Assembly (NCBI RefSeq): GCF_022921055.1
Contig: NZ_CP095061.1
Coordinates: 402,001 to 466,000, forward strand
DNA length: 64,000 nt
DNA from: Hymenobacter volaticus
GTDB lineage: Bacteria > Bacteroidota > Bacteroidia > Cytophagales > Hymenobacteraceae
Direction: 5' to 3'
Part shown: positions 36,744-47,615 of the stretch, piece after piece
Numbering within the stretch: the stretch's first letter is position 1
Layout of the letters: each line of letters opens with the position of its first letter
Translations under genes and position numbers: made by a program
Notes under the pieces: model-generated
The model's input: only the letters and a program-made list of their open reading frames with translations
What the model was told of the DNA's origin: nothing
Database searches by the model: none

Positions 36744-37658
36744 CTAGATTCCGGTGGGCCACCAAGCACTACGGCTTTCAAACCGCTGCCTGAAACCAGT
36801 CCAGCCTTGCAAGCCGCCCGTATGCACAGCCACCACAGTAGAGCCTGCCGTGAAGTAGCCTTGCCGCAGCAAATCCAAGACGCCATACAGCAGTTTGCCA
36901 GTATAAATGGGGTCTAGCAGCACGCCATGACGACTTTCGAAATCTTGAATGAAGCGGAGTAGCTCCGCCGAGAAATGCGCGTAGCCCCCAAAATGGTACT
37001 CCGTGCGCAACTCGTATTGGTGGTGAAGGCCAGTGGCAGCTTGGGTTAAATTGTCGATGTCGGACCGGAGAAACTCGCCGCCTTTCAGCGCCGATACACC
37101 TACGGCTTGGCGCTGACCTAGCGCTGTCAGCAAGCCGGCCAAAGTACCACCCGTGCCGCAGGCTACGCAGAGATAATCGAAATCCGTTTCCGCTGCCAAT
37201 TCCGTCACTAGTTCGGCGCAGCCAGGCAGGGCCAAAGCGTTGGAACCACCCTCGGGGATGACGTAAGCCGGGCCCGTTTCGCGCAGGAGCTCGGCTAGAA
37301 AAGCTGGTTCTTGCTTGTGGCGGTAAGTGCTTCGGTCGAGATAACGCAAGTGCATGCCATCGGCAGCGGCTCGGGCTAGGGTGGAGTTAAGTGGCTGTGT
37401 TTCTTCCCCACGGATAACGCCGATGGTGCGCAGGCCTTGCAGCCGGCCCGCCGCGGCCACCGCAGCAATGTGGTTGGAATAAGCGCCGCCAAAAGTTAGC
37501 AGCGTATTGTGGCCTTGCTGCTCGGCTTCGATTAGGTTGTATTTTAGTTTGCGCCACTTGTTGCCGGGCAGCTCCGGATAAGCTAGATCGTCGCGTAGTA
37601 GTAGCAACCGAATGCCACGGCGTTCTGCTTCGGGTTCTACTAGTTGTTGAATGATCAT
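36744..37658 (-). CDS. PLP-dependent ACC deaminase/D-cysteine desulfhydrase family
   Basis: A 304-residue fold-type II PLP enzyme. The Schiff-base lysine is K34 in PGNKWRKLKYN, the cofactor-binding region TFGGAYSNHIAAVAA follows at about 75-90, and the phosphate loop is ACGTGGTLAGLL. D-cysteine desulfhydrase activity (D-Cys to pyruvate, sulfide and ammonia) is the commoner role; ACC deaminase cannot be excluded by sequence reading alone. It stands alone between DUF4230 and YfhO genes on the same strand. Confidence 0.9.
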   Translation of the reverse strand: MIIQQLVEPEAERRGIRLLLLRDDLAYPELPGNKWRKLKYNLIEAEQQGHNTLLTFGGAYSNHIAAVAAAGRLQGLRTIGVIRGEETQPLNSTLARAAADGMHLRYLDRSTYRHKQEPAFLAELLRETGPAYVIPEGGSNALALPGCAELVTELAAETDFDYLCVACGTGGTLAGLLTALGQRQAVGVSALKGGEFLRSDIDNLTQAATGLHHQYELRTEYHFGGYAHFSAELLRFIQDFESRHGVLLDPIYTGKLLYGVLDLLRQGYFTAGSTVVAVHTGGLQGWTGFRQRFESRSAWWPTGI

Positions 37659-37768
37659 GCCGGTATTCTTTCAGCTACGGCTCGGATTAAAGAAAGCAGG
37701 GCCCCGCAGTGTCGTTCAACGAAACACCACGAAGCCCCGCATTTTAACTTAAGACGCTGCTTATCAGC

Positions 37769-40374
37769 CTACACTAAAGATGGCTCCGGTGTGCTTTTCC
37801 GCCGCGTGGCATACACTATAGCTCCTATCAGCGCCAGAATCAATAGCACCGACGACACCAAGGACACCGTGTTGCCGATGGCGTACTCGGTTGGCTCGAA
37901 CTTGAACTCGATGGTGTGGGTGCCTGCTGGTAGGGGCATAGCCCGTAGCACGTAGTTGGCGCGCACGTACGGCACCTTCTTACCGTCGAGGTAGGCGTTC
38001 CACCCGTCGGCATAGTAGATTTCCGAAAACACTACGAAGGCATCGGCCGTGGCGGTGGCGCGGTAAGTCAGCGCATCGGGCTCGTACTTGGTGAGGGCAA
38101 TAGTTGAACCAGGTGCGTTGTAGCTGGTTTTGTTTAGCGGGAACTTCGAGACATCGACTACTGCGGTGGTGGCCGTATTGAGGTTAGTCAGGGCATTAAT
38201 TTCCTGGTCGGGGTTCTGCACCTTCTGCACCTCGTTTACAAACCAAGCATTGCCTAACGCGCCGGGGTTGCGCTGCGCCTGCTCGGGCTGGCCGGGTTGC
38301 CCTTCCTGGCTGGCTGGCTGCGCGGGCTGAATGATGTAGCGTGTGTTCAGCATGTTCAGCACCTGCAAATTATTGCGCGAAATCTGCCGCTCAATCAACT
38401 CCTGATAGCGCCGCAGTTTGGCCCCATGGTAGCCCCAATGCTCTTGTGGAAGTACGAAGTTTGTGCTTCGTTGAAAGGATTTGCCAGATTTAGTACTCGG
38501 TAGCTGAGGTCTTTGTCTTGCAAAATCTGCTGGTCGGCGGCCGAAGGCACAAACTGCTGCGCTACCGTCTCATTCTGGAAGTTCGCCTCGTTGAGGTAAC
38601 GTTTGTCGACACCCCACAAATCCACGAGCGTTAGAACTGCCACTAATGCCCCCGCCGCGGCTGCTGACAACTTGCGTTGCAAATAGAACCAGAGCGCACC
38701 GGCTGCTAGCAAGATGAACACGATAGAACGCAGCACATCCGAGCGCATCAGTGAGGCGCGGTCTTGACGCAGAGCGTCAACAGGGAAACCTTGCTGCTGC
38801 AACTGCGCATCAATCGGCGACGCAAAATCGGCTCCTAACCCGGCCAGGAATGCTAGCACGCAGACACCTACTGTAACACCAAGCGCCAGCAAAACCTTTC
38901 GCTTCAGGTCGGCAGTTTCGGGCGCATCGGCGGTTTTAGCCGTGAGGGCTGCCAGGCTTGGGTGCGTACTAGCACCTGCTATAGGCTTGCCAGTTACGTG
39001 ATTCCGAAGCACACGGCCAAGCGCCAGCACAGCCAACAAGGGCATTGCTAGTTGCGCAATCACGAGGGCCATACTCACCGCCCGAAACTTGTTGTAGCCG
39101 GGGAAGTAATCGAACATCAAGTAGTTGAACGTCTCGAAGTTTTTGCCCCAGGCCAGTACTATTGACAGCAGCGTACCGGCCGCCAGCCAGGTACGTGTTC
39201 GACGGTCAGCCACCAGCAATCCAAGCACAAATAGGAAGCAGACTATAGCTCCCACGTACACTGGGCCGCTGGTAATGGGCTGGTCGCCCCAATACGTAGG
39301 CATATGCGCCAAATAGTCAGTCAGTTGTACCGGGGGTAGACCCAAGCCACTAAGAGCTTTGCCGGTAGCTGAGTTGTCGCTCAGCTTCATTTGGGAAGCA
39401 CCGCCGTAGAAATTCGGTATCAGCAGCGTGATGGTTTCGCCAATGCCGTAGCTGTAGCTGAACGCATATTCTCGGTCCAGACCCGAGCCGCCGGTGCCGC
39501 CATCGTCGCCGGCAGAGGCAGCTTGCTCACCGGGTGCAGCGGGAGCGGGCGTTTTCAGCTCCGAGCGGCCCCGGATACTGTATTTGCTGTATTCAGCGGT
39601 GGTATAGAGGCGGCCGAAGCTCACGCCAACGGCCAATAGCGCAGCCACACCCAGTACTACCGAGCGGCCCAGGAAATCGGCCAAACGCTTTTCGCGCACC
39701 GCAAAAATTAGCTCTACCACTCCGAATACCAATACCAGCAGCAGCAAATAGTATGTGATTTGCAAGTGGTTGGAGCGCACGTTCATAGCCAACCCTAGAG
39801 CAAACAAAACGGCGCCCAACCACTTGTTGCGCCTGAATGCTACCAGCAAACCCGCCAGCACTAGCGGTGCATAGGCCAGCGCCAAACTTTTGGTGTTGTG
39901 ACCAGCGGCCAGAATTACAATGTTATAGCTCGTGAAGCCCAGCGCTATGGCGCCTACCCCGCTCACAGTTGGTGAGAGACCCAAGGCCACAAACAAGATA
40001 TAGCCGCACAGCAGCGCCAGAAACAGGTTGGCTACCACGGCCGGCATGCCCAGCGTGAAGATGGTGTGCAGATAGTTGCTTAAGTCGCCGGGGAAGCGGG
40101 TACTAATAAGGTAAGTCGGCATCCCCGAAAACATGGAGTTGGTCCACAGCACTTCTCGGCCGGCTGCCCGCGCCAACTGCAACTCATGCGCCCCCCCATT
40201 GAACTGCACAATGTCGTGCTGGCTTAGCGTTTTGCCTTCGAAAACGATAGGAGAGAAGTAAAGCACAGCCAGCGCCATGAAAATCAGCACGGCCAGCAGA
40301 TGGGGCAGTGCCCGCTGCCACAGCGGCGCGGCAACCGGCACAACGGCCGTTGGTGCAGAAGAAACGGTAGTCAT
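37769..40374 (-). pseudogene. YfhO family membrane protein, frameshifted
   Basis: An 868-residue multi-TM protein of the YfhO family, which includes proteins for glycosylation of cell-envelope polymers. The N-terminal frame has about 12 TMs and the conserved luminal segment (LSQHDIVQFNGGAHE, TNSMFSGMPTYLIS). It shifts at HKSIG; restoring one G in the G4 run (C4 at 38433-38436 on the plus strand) gives GGYHGAKLRRYQELIERQI, the usual family continuation, and the C-terminal frame with YYADGWNAYLDGKKVPYVRANYVLRAM. The C-terminal TM follows. Without that base the protein would end 209 residues early. Confidence 0.88.
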
Positions 40375-40488
40375 TAGCAGGAGAATATGAAATCCAGGTA
40401 CTGAGACATAAGCAGTAAGTAGTTAGACTATTGTTTAGTACGTCTTGTTGAATCCTTACATTCAATGCTACGCCTACACTAAGCTGTG

Positions 40489-41463
40489 CTACTTCAAAAG
40501 CGCCCGAAGGTAACAACGATACGCCTCACCCCTAGCTCTCTGTCCTTGCGAAGAAGACACAAGAGAATCAGGCACTTTGCCAAACGTTAAATTCAGGTTG
40601 TAGAGTGCCACCGACAGTAAAATCACGCCATAGGCCACGGCTTGCGTGAAAGAAGCTTCTTCGCCGAAATACAGAAAAGCCAGCGCAAAGCTCACAATCG
40701 GGTTTGTGTACATCAGAATGCCGACGGTGCCGGAGGGTAGCGCGTTGAGGGCATATAGATTCAAAAACAACGGAAATACCGTGAACCCCACGCTCAGGAT
40801 AGCCGCAAAAAGCAACAAATGGGCATCGGCAAAACCGGCGAGAGGCTGGGCTCCTAACATCGGTGCTAAGGGTAGTACTACCAACGAAGCCAGTCCTAGC
40901 TGCACTGTGAGCAGCACCAGCCGATCGTAGCCTTGCAGGCGGCGCTGCGTGATGAGGTAGAGCGCATATGTGAAGGCCACCACCAAGCTCATCAGGAGCA
41001 TTCGCAATTCACCAACTCCCAAAAGGGCGCAACTCACGGCACTCATGCCGATGGCCACCCACTGGTTGGGGCGCAGCTTTTCGCCTAGCAAGCCAAACCC
41101 GAGCAGGGCCGTGAGGATGGGGCAAATCAGGTAGGCAAACGAGCCCGCCTGCACACTCACTTCGTTGACCACATAAATGAAAAGCAGCCAGTTAGCCGTT
41201 AGGAGCAGACCGCCCACTATCGTGCTCGTGGCCACACGCCGCCGCTCCGCGGTAGCTGCCGCTTGCCACTGCTGCACTACGCCGCGCACCGCCGCCCGTC
41301 GGCCCAGGCCATGAATCAGCAGGAGCAGGATTAAAGAAAGCAGGATGCGGAAAAACAGGATTTGGCCGCTGGCATAGCCAGTCAGCATCCGCAGGGGAAT
41401 TGGAAAAAAGCCCCAGACAAGGAAAGCCGCCAGCGCGGCCAAGTGGTGTCGAGAAAGTTTCAA
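40489..41463 (-). CDS. EamA/RarD-type permease with TTG start
   Basis: A 324-residue protein with 10 predicted TMs in two EamA halves (about 5-140 and 150-290), of the drug/metabolite transporter superfamily; RarD-like proteins are close. Substrate unknown. The longer frame starts at an ATG (41526), but a -7 box TACCTTTG on the minus strand at 41497-41490 lies inside it, so the TTG at 41463, about 20 bases after the predicted transcription start, is preferred; it directly precedes KLSRHHLAALAAFLVWGF, the usual first TM. Confidence 0.82.
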   Translation of the reverse strand: MKLSRHHLAALAAFLVWGFFPIPLRMLTGYASGQILFFRILLSLILLLLIHGLGRRAAVRGVVQQWQAAATAERRRVATSTIVGGLLLTANWLLFIYVVNEVSVQAGSFAYLICPILTALLGFGLLGEKLRPNQWVAIGMSAVSCALLGVGELRMLLMSLVVAFTYALYLITQRRLQGYDRLVLLTVQLGLASLVVLPLAPMLGAQPLAGFADAHLLLFAAILSVGFTVFPLFLNLYALNALPSGTVGILMYTNPIVSFALAFLYFGEEASFTQAVAYGVILLSVALYNLNLTFGKVPDSLVSSSQGQRARGEAYRCYLRALLK

Positions 41464-41489
41464 GCGCAGTATAAATAAGAAGCAAGCCG

Positions 41490-41497
41490 CAAAGGTA
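41490..41497 (-). promoter_or_regulatory. -7 promoter element of the EamA gene
   Basis: An exact TACCTTTG on the minus strand, 26 bases before the TTG start at 41463. It decides the start of the EamA gene. Confidence 0.6.
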
Positions 41498-41547
41498 CGG
41501 GCCTTGTCGCGAAGCGCCCACCCCACGCGCGACTCTTCGTTCTACTT

Positions 41548-41555
41548 TACCTTTG
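41548..41555 (+). promoter_or_regulatory. -7 promoter element of murF-alr
   Basis: An exact TACCTTTG ends 7 bases before the ATG at 41563, so the mRNA would have almost no leader. It is divergent from the EamA promoter box 50 bases away. Confidence 0.55.
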
Positions 41556-41562
41556 CCTTACC

Positions 41563-44057
41563 ATGCTTGATTTTGTTGATCTCCCTGCCCTCACTCGCGG
41601 CACCCTGCTTTCTGCGCCTATTGGCCCCGCCCCTTGCACCACCTGTTGCTCGATAGCCGCCGCGTCGGGCAGGCCGCGGGTAGCTTGTTTTTCGCGTTGC
41701 GCGGGCCCCAGCACAATGGCCACCTGTACCTGCCCGAACTATACCAGCGAGGGGTACGACTGTTTGTGATAGACAGCCAACAGGAAGTGCCGAACGGTTT
41801 GGCCGCGTATCCCGAAGCGGAATTTTTGCTTGTTGATGATGCTTTGACGGCGCTGCAAACTATAGCCGCCGAGCATCGACGCCATTTTCGTTTGCCAGTG
41901 CTCGGTGTTACGGGTTCCAACGGCAAAACCATTGTAAAAGAATGGCTGGCGCAGTTGCTGGCGCCCGACGAGCTAGTTTGCAAGAGTCCGCGCTCCTACA
42001 ACTCGCAGGTAGGCGTCCCGCTGAGCGTATGGGAACTGAATGCTACGCATACGCTAGGCATTTTTGAAGCGGGTATCTCGGAGCGCGGCGAAATGGCTCG
42101 TCTTGCCCGCGTGATACAGCCTACGTTGGGGTTGTTCACTAATATCGGCACCGCCCACGACGCTGGCTTTACCAACCACCTAGAAAAAGTCGAGGAGAAA
42201 ATGCAGCTCTTTCTTGGCGTAGATACGCTGTTCTACTGCCTCGATCATGAGCTGATTCACGAAGTTGTGCGGCGCCACTTGCCCGAGCATCGCACGTTCA
42301 CGTGGAGTAGGCAGCAACTGCACCAGGCGCACGTGGCCGTAACGGTAGCCGAAGCCTCTGCCGACCGCACCGTGGTGCGTGTACATCTAGCTCGCCCACT
42401 GCCGCAGGAACACACCTTCACGCTGCCGTTCGCCGACGAGCCCTCGGTGGAAAATGCGCTGCACGCCTTGTCGGTATTACTATGGCGCCAAGTGCCCGCG
42501 GCCGAAATCCAGCACCGCCTCGACCGGCTTCATCCCGTAGCCATGCGCCTGGAAATGAAGCAGGCCCTCAACGACTGCTACGTTCTCGACGACACCTATA
42601 ACAACGACCTCGCGGGTCTCAACCTCGCCCTCGACGCTCTGGCCCGCCAGCCCCGGCGCGGCCGCCGCACCCTTATTCTCAGCGACGTGCTAGAATCCGG
42701 CCTTGCTGGCGCCGACCTCTACGCCCGCGTAGCCGCGCAGTTAGCTACGCACGGCGTCGAGCGGCTGGTAGGAATTGGCTCCGAAATTCAACAGCACCAA
42801 GTGGCTTTCCAAGCAGTACAAACTGCCTTCTACGATACCACTGACGATTTTCTGCGTAGCTTTCAACCCGAAACATTCCGGCAGGAAACCATTCTGGTGA
42901 AAGGGGCGCGCCGGTTTGGGTTCGAGCGGATTGTAACTGCCTTTCAACAGAAAATTCACGGCACGGTGCTGGAAGTGAACCTAGAGGCCCTGGTTCAGAA
43001 CCTTAATTTCTACCGCAGCCGCATTCAGCCGGGTACCAAACTCATGGTGATGGTGAAGGCATTTGCCTACGGCAGCGGTTCCTACGAAGTAGCCAACCTG
43101 CTGCAGTTCCACCGCGCCGACTACCTCGCCGTGGCCTACACCGATGAAGGCGTAGACCTGCGCCAGAACGGTATTAGCTTGCCCATCATGGTGATGAACC
43201 CCTCGCCCGATGCGTTCCAGATGCTGCGCCAATACCATCTAGAGCCCGAAATCTATTCCTTCGAGCGGCTCCACGATTACCTTGCAGCCGCTCATCAGCA
43301 CCCATTGCCTGCCATCCACCTCAAGCTCGATACGGGCATGCGCCGCTTGGGCTTTGCCGAATCCGATTTGCCGGAACTGTGCGCGCTGCTGCGCGAAAAC
43401 GCCGCTCACTTGCGCGTTGCCAGTGCCCTCACCCACTTAGCCGGTGCCGACGAAGAGCAGCATAACAACTTCTCGCAGCAGCAGCTAGCCGCTTTCCAGC
43501 GCATGACGCCGCAACTGGAAGAAACTCTTGGTTATCCTATTCTCAAGCACGCGCTCAATTCCGCTGGCATTCTGCGGTTCCCGGAAGCGCAACTTGATAT
43601 GGTGCGCTTAGGGATTGGGCTCTACGGCGTGGAAGCCACTGGGCGCGAGCAACAGGCTTTACAGCCCGTAAGCTCTCTTCGCACTACTATCTCGCAGGTA
43701 AAAACATTGCCGCCCGGCGAAACTGTCGGCTATGGTCGGCGCGGCGAAGCTGTTGATTACGAACGGCGCATTGCCACCCTGGCTATCGGTTATGCTGATG
43801 GCTATGATCGGCGCTTCAGCAATGGTGCAGGCGAGGTGGTAGTGCGAGGGCAGCGCGCGCCTATCATCGGCAATGTGTGCATGGATATGTGCATGATCGA
43901 TGTAACCCATATTGCCGCAGCGCAAGCTGGCGACACGGCTGAGATTTTCGGCTCGCAGTTGCCGCTGTCGGAGCTAGCAAAGCGCATTGGCACCATCCCA
44001 TACGAGCTGTTAACCAACGTGAGTGAACGAGTGAAGCGAGTATTTTTTGCAGAATAG
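41563..44057 (+). pseudogene. MurF-alanine racemase fusion, frameshifted near the start
   Basis: An 831-residue bifunctional enzyme found in Bacteroidota: MurF (UDP-MurNAc-tripeptide:D-Ala-D-Ala ligase, residues to about 450) and alanine racemase (about 465-831). MurF shows TGSNGKTIVKEWL and LDDTYNNDLAGL; Alr shows the PLP Lys in MVKAFAYGSG and the late NVCMDMCMIDV segment. The family N terminus MLDFVDLPALTRGTLL reads from 41563, but HHLLLDSRRVG continues in another frame; one C restored in CCCC at 41625-41628 or 41630-41633 joins them. An essential peptidoglycan enzyme would not be lost, so the lesion is probably a sequence error. Confidence 0.88.
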
Positions 44058-44225
44058 CAAGAGAAGTGAAATTCACTTAAAACTATAGCTATTGGAAAAA
44101 TAATAGGCGGAGAACGATTGGAACTACTTATCTTGCGTGAAAGTGAGTGCTTATCCTAAAAAAGGGTTTAGCCTTGTTTTTCATCTTTTCTAGATTCTAT
44201 AGTTGTATTTCACTATTCCGGTTCT

Positions 44226-45618
44226 ATGAGAAAGCTTATTCATTCGTACCTGTTGCGCTTGTGGCTGCCACTAGTATTATGGACCCTAAGTGCATCGGCA
44301 ACGGTAGCTGCTCCAACTCTGGATGGCTTGTGGAAAGGTCCGCTTAAAATGCCTGGTGGGCAGTTGGAAGTGGTTTTTCGACTCGTCAGTCTCACTGGGG
44401 GCTCGTACTTTGCTACCCTGGACGTGCCCATGCAAAAAGTTAGCCGTATGCCTGTGCAGGTAGAAGTGCGAAACGACACTGTGGTCTTTGCCGCTGAAGA
44501 AGCTGGGAGCCGTTTCATTGGTCGCGTCGCGCCCGATGGCAAACATGTGGCGGGCACTTGGCGTCAGCCAGGCTTCGAGTCCGCCTTAACACTCACTTTC
44601 TCCCAGCTACTATCGACACGGCGCCCAAAGCCCGTCTAACCCCGCCTTATCGGGAAGAGGAAGTCATGTATACCAATACTCCTTAAACCTGCGGCTCGGG
44701 GGAATGCTTACGGTTCCTGCCGGTCCGGGACCTTTTCCAGCCGTCGTGCTGGTATCGGATACGGGGCCTCACGACCGGAATGCCACTGCCGGCGAATATC
44801 AGCCTATGGGCGCATTGGCCGACCACCTCACTCGGCGCGGCGTAGCCGTGTTGCGCTTCGACGACCGGGGTGTAGGAGCTTCCGCCGGCGACCTGACCAA
44901 TGCCAGCATTGCTGATTTAACAACCGATATACAAGCCGGAATGAACTTCCTGCGTACCCGCCCCGAAATCGACGTAACGCGTATTGGGCTGATTGGGCAT
45001 GGAGAAGGGGGGAATGTAGCGTTGCTGGCTGCTGCTCAGCCATTGCCTCCTGCGTTTGTAGTAGCTCTAGCTGCATACGGTCTGCCCGGCAATACTATTA
45101 TTTTGCAACAGCAAAAGGCCTTGCTCCGCGCTATTGGTGTTCAAGAGCCTGAGGTAGTTGCATTCAGTAAGTATCAGCAGGAAATGCAGGAAGTAGTGCG
45201 CCAGACACCAGACTCGAAAAAAGCCCGGGAAGCGCTTGTAAAGTTGATGCGACAAAATGATGCTAGTTTAGATACTACCACCGCTAAAAACCGCGCCGCC
45301 GAGTTGACTTCATTTCGGTACCGTTATTTCCTTGATTTCAACCCCGTCACTCGTCTTAGCGAAGTGAAGTGTCCTGTACTACTGCTTAACGGAACCGTTG
45401 ATCAAAATGTAGCTGCCGATGCAAACTTGAGTGCTCTAGCTAAGGCCTTAGGTACCAACCGCGACGTGACTAGCAAGAAATTGCCAGGCGTAAATCACCA
45501 ATTCCAGGGCGACCCTGCGGAGTGGGCCTTAGTAAATGGCCAACCGCGCGAAACCTTTTCAGCTGCTGCTTTGGAACTCATTCGAAGCTGGATAGCTGTC
45601 CGAGCCCAGGTGAAATAA
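44226..45618 (+). pseudogene. Exported alpha/beta hydrolase, two frameshifts
   Basis: A 464-residue secreted esterase/peptidase-like hydrolase in three frames. Signal peptide (residues 1-28), an N-terminal beta domain (LDGLWKGPLKMPGGQLEVVFRL), then the catalytic domain with SDTGPHDRN, FDDRGVGAS and the nucleophile-elbow position read as GHGEGG, so Glu stands where Ser is usual. The frame breaks at CCC 44602-44604 and again at CCTT 44681-44684; one base restored at each gives a continuous PATIDTAPKARLTPPY and TNTPLNLRLGGML. The missing Ser makes the activity doubtful, unless the family uses another residue. His is in VNHQF. Confidence 0.75.
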
Positions 45619-45631
45619 CCTCTATTCAATA

Positions 45632-45701
45632 AGCGCAAACACCGTCGGGCCCGGTACCATGCACTATGTGGCATGGTACCGGGCCCGACGGTGTTTGCGC
45701 T
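45632..45701. repeat. 31-bp perfect inverted repeat (long hairpin)
   Basis: Two 31-base arms (45632-45662 and 45671-45701) are exact reverse complements around an 8-base loop. The arms are GC-rich and include GTCGGGCCCGGTACC. There is no T run, only TATATATAG on the right. It lies 14 bases after a hydrolase stop and 84 before the OmpA gene. It could be a terminator-like hairpin or a REP/MITE-like element. Confidence 0.9.
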
Positions 45702-45785
45702 ATATATAGCCAACCTCTAGTGCTTGACTGCGTAAGCGCTTCAAATCTTCCTTTCCCCCACTTAACCACTCAAACGCCTTTTGTT

Positions 45786-46406
45786 ATGAAAAAGACTCTT
45801 TTCTCGGCCTTAGCTCTGACAGCCATCTTCACCTCGTCTTGTAACGACCTAAAGAAGCCTCAAGAGAAAGATGAGCCCCAGGAAGCCACCACTGATACAG
45901 CAGTAGTATATCGTAAAGGAGCTTCTGTAGCTGATGCTGCCGCTGGTGCCGCCAATTCGGTAGATGCCGCTTGGGACATGACCAAAGCCAAATTAGCTGA
46001 TGTGAAATACGAGGAAATCGATTTGCCTGAAATTTCGGTTCGTGGCGACGACAAGTACAGCGTATATGGCTTGGAAGAAACGGTTCTATTTGATACCGAC
46101 AAGGCCACGATCAAGCCAACCGCTACGCGTGCCCTGTCTGAAATAGGAGGTTCAATTGGTCGTCGTTACGGTAAAAGCCAAGTTCGCGTTATGGGATTCG
46201 CTGACTCGCGCGGCGACAAAAATTACAATAAAGAGCTAAGCGCCCAGCGCGCAGAAGCTGTAAAAAACTGGCTTACTTCCAACGCCAGCATTGGCGCCGA
46301 TCGTATCAGTATAGAACCAATGGGTGAGTCGGCTCCCGTCGCTAGTAATGCTACTCCCGAAGGACGTCAGCAAAACCGGCGTGTTGAAATTGCTGTCATT
46401 AAATAA
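45786..46406 (+). CDS. OmpA family peptidoglycan-binding lipoprotein
   Basis: A 206-residue lipoprotein (lipobox FTSSC, Cys19) with a linker to about residue 95 and an OmpA-like C-terminal domain: VLFDTDKATIKPTA, VRVMGFADSRGDKNYNKELSAQRAEAVKNWL and the final NRRVEIAV. These residues bind the diaminopimelate of peptidoglycan, so the protein tethers the outer membrane to the wall. The start at 45786 gives a clean lipoprotein signal. A bidirectional terminator follows. Confidence 0.92.
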   Translation: MKKTLFSALALTAIFTSSCNDLKKPQEKDEPQEATTDTAVVYRKGASVADAAAGAANSVDAAWDMTKAKLADVKYEEIDLPEISVRGDDKYSVYGLEETVLFDTDKATIKPTATRALSEIGGSIGRRYGKSQVRVMGFADSRGDKNYNKELSAQRAEAVKNWLTSNASIGADRISIEPMGESAPVASNATPEGRQQNRRVEIAVIK

Positions 46407-46469
46407 TAGAATAAGTCAATAATGACTGGTGAGTAGCATTGTATGCTTGCACTTAGTTAGTGACACAAA

Positions 46470-46510
46470 ACAAGAAAGGCCCACTTCCATAAGGAGTGGG
46501 CCTTTCTTGT
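46470..46510. terminator. Bidirectional terminator
   Basis: A perfect 16-bp stem (ACAAGAAAGGCCCACT / its complement) with a 9-base loop, between the convergent OmpA lipoprotein gene and the minus-strand gene at 46569. Confidence 0.92.
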
Positions 46511-46568
46511 TTATAAAATTATCGAGTGGTAGCTATAGAGATAATTATCTGATAGCTAGGGTATAAGA

Positions 46569-47471
46569 TTAGTCCTTGATTTGGTCTACTTCTGCTTTGA
46601 TCATGGCATTGTAGCGCTGGCCATTGCTGGCGAGAGTCAGCAGGCTCCAGCCTTTGCCCATAGTGTAGCTCCAAGTCCGGCTTTCCTTGAACTCGAAGGT
46701 TGGACGCATGATTTGACCATAAGGCGTATAAGTGTCCATAAAGTTGGTGGTGTAGAACTTGTCACCGCTTACAATCCACTCCATAGCGACAAAGAATCCT
46801 TCTGTAGGCGCTTCAATGTTGTAGGGTGTTAAGTCGATAGTGTACCAGTCGCCACCTTTGGGAGCCGAAACCACCACGTTTTCAGTGAGAATATCGGTAT
46901 TAGGCGAGTTGTAGTTTCCATCAGCCTTGTAGAGACGCACCCGGAAAGGCTCACGGGGGAAGCCGTTTTCCCCGATGTAGAACGAAACTGAGCGCACGTT
47001 GCCGAGCTTCTTGTTTTTATCGTTCTTCACGAAGAAGGCGTACTGGCTACCTGGCATACCTTGAATCATGCCTTCGCCCGGTGCAGCAGCTTTCGAGCCA
47101 AGAGACAAATCTTTAACTTTGCCACCTTTCACTGTTACGTTGGCCAATTCGACAACGCGTTTTGGCACTTCAATGATAAGGTCGGCAAGGTTAGCGTTGC
47201 CACGTTTCACGAGTACAGCCATGCGCTTGTAGCCCAAGGCTAATACAATAAGTGAGTCTTGAGCATTTTTCTCTGGCATTGCCATCTGGAAAAAGCCATA
47301 CTCATTGGTAAGAGCACCGGTCTGTTCCTCTTTCAAGCCAATAGAGGCAAAAGGGATGGGCTCTTTCGTCTTTTGGTCGACAATGCGACCGGACAGACGA
47401 TTCTCCTGGGCCATGCCCAGCGCCGGTAACAGCAAAAGAAAGGTGACGAAAGCAAGTACGCGTTGGAGCAT
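46569..47471 (-). CDS. Exported protein with carboxypeptidase-D-like domain
   Basis: A 300-residue protein with a signal peptide (residues 1-21, LLPALGMAQ) and a CarboxypepD_reg-like beta-sandwich (about 23-110; LSGRIVDQKTKEPIPFASIGLKE, NEYGFFQM), then a second beta-rich domain (about 125-290). The second half has no motif I can name, but repeated hydrophobic strands (YAFFVKNDKNKKLGNVRSVSFYIGE) suggest a jelly-roll. It is probably anchored or secreted to the cell surface. A promoter box (TACTTTTG on the minus strand, 47504-47497) precedes the start by 25 bases. Confidence 0.82.
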   Translation of the reverse strand: MLQRVLAFVTFLLLLPALGMAQENRLSGRIVDQKTKEPIPFASIGLKEEQTGALTNEYGFFQMAMPEKNAQDSLIVLALGYKRMAVLVKRGNANLADLIIEVPKRVVELANVTVKGGKVKDLSLGSKAAAPGEGMIQGMPGSQYAFFVKNDKNKKLGNVRSVSFYIGENGFPREPFRVRLYKADGNYNSPNTDILTENVVVSAPKGGDWYTIDLTPYNIEAPTEGFFVAMEWIVSGDKFYTTNFMDTYTPYGQIMRPTFEFKESRTWSYTMGKGWSLLTLASNGQRYNAMIKAEVDQIKD

Positions 47472-47496
47472 ATGTTATCAGGCTAGTGTTATATCC

Positions 47497-47504
47497 CAAA
47501 AGTA
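47497..47504 (-). promoter_or_regulatory. -7 promoter element
   Basis: TACTTTTG on the minus strand, an exact TAnnTTTG match, 25 bases before the start of the CarboxypepD-like gene at 47471. Confidence 0.5.
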
Positions 47505-47615
47505 AAATGATAAAGCCGAATTTCGGTACGTTTTCTTAAAATATTTATAAAAATGCAATTGTGAAAAGGAATATTTATAAGGCTGAGGTAGAGTGATTCT
47601 AGTAATTGAGTTGAC

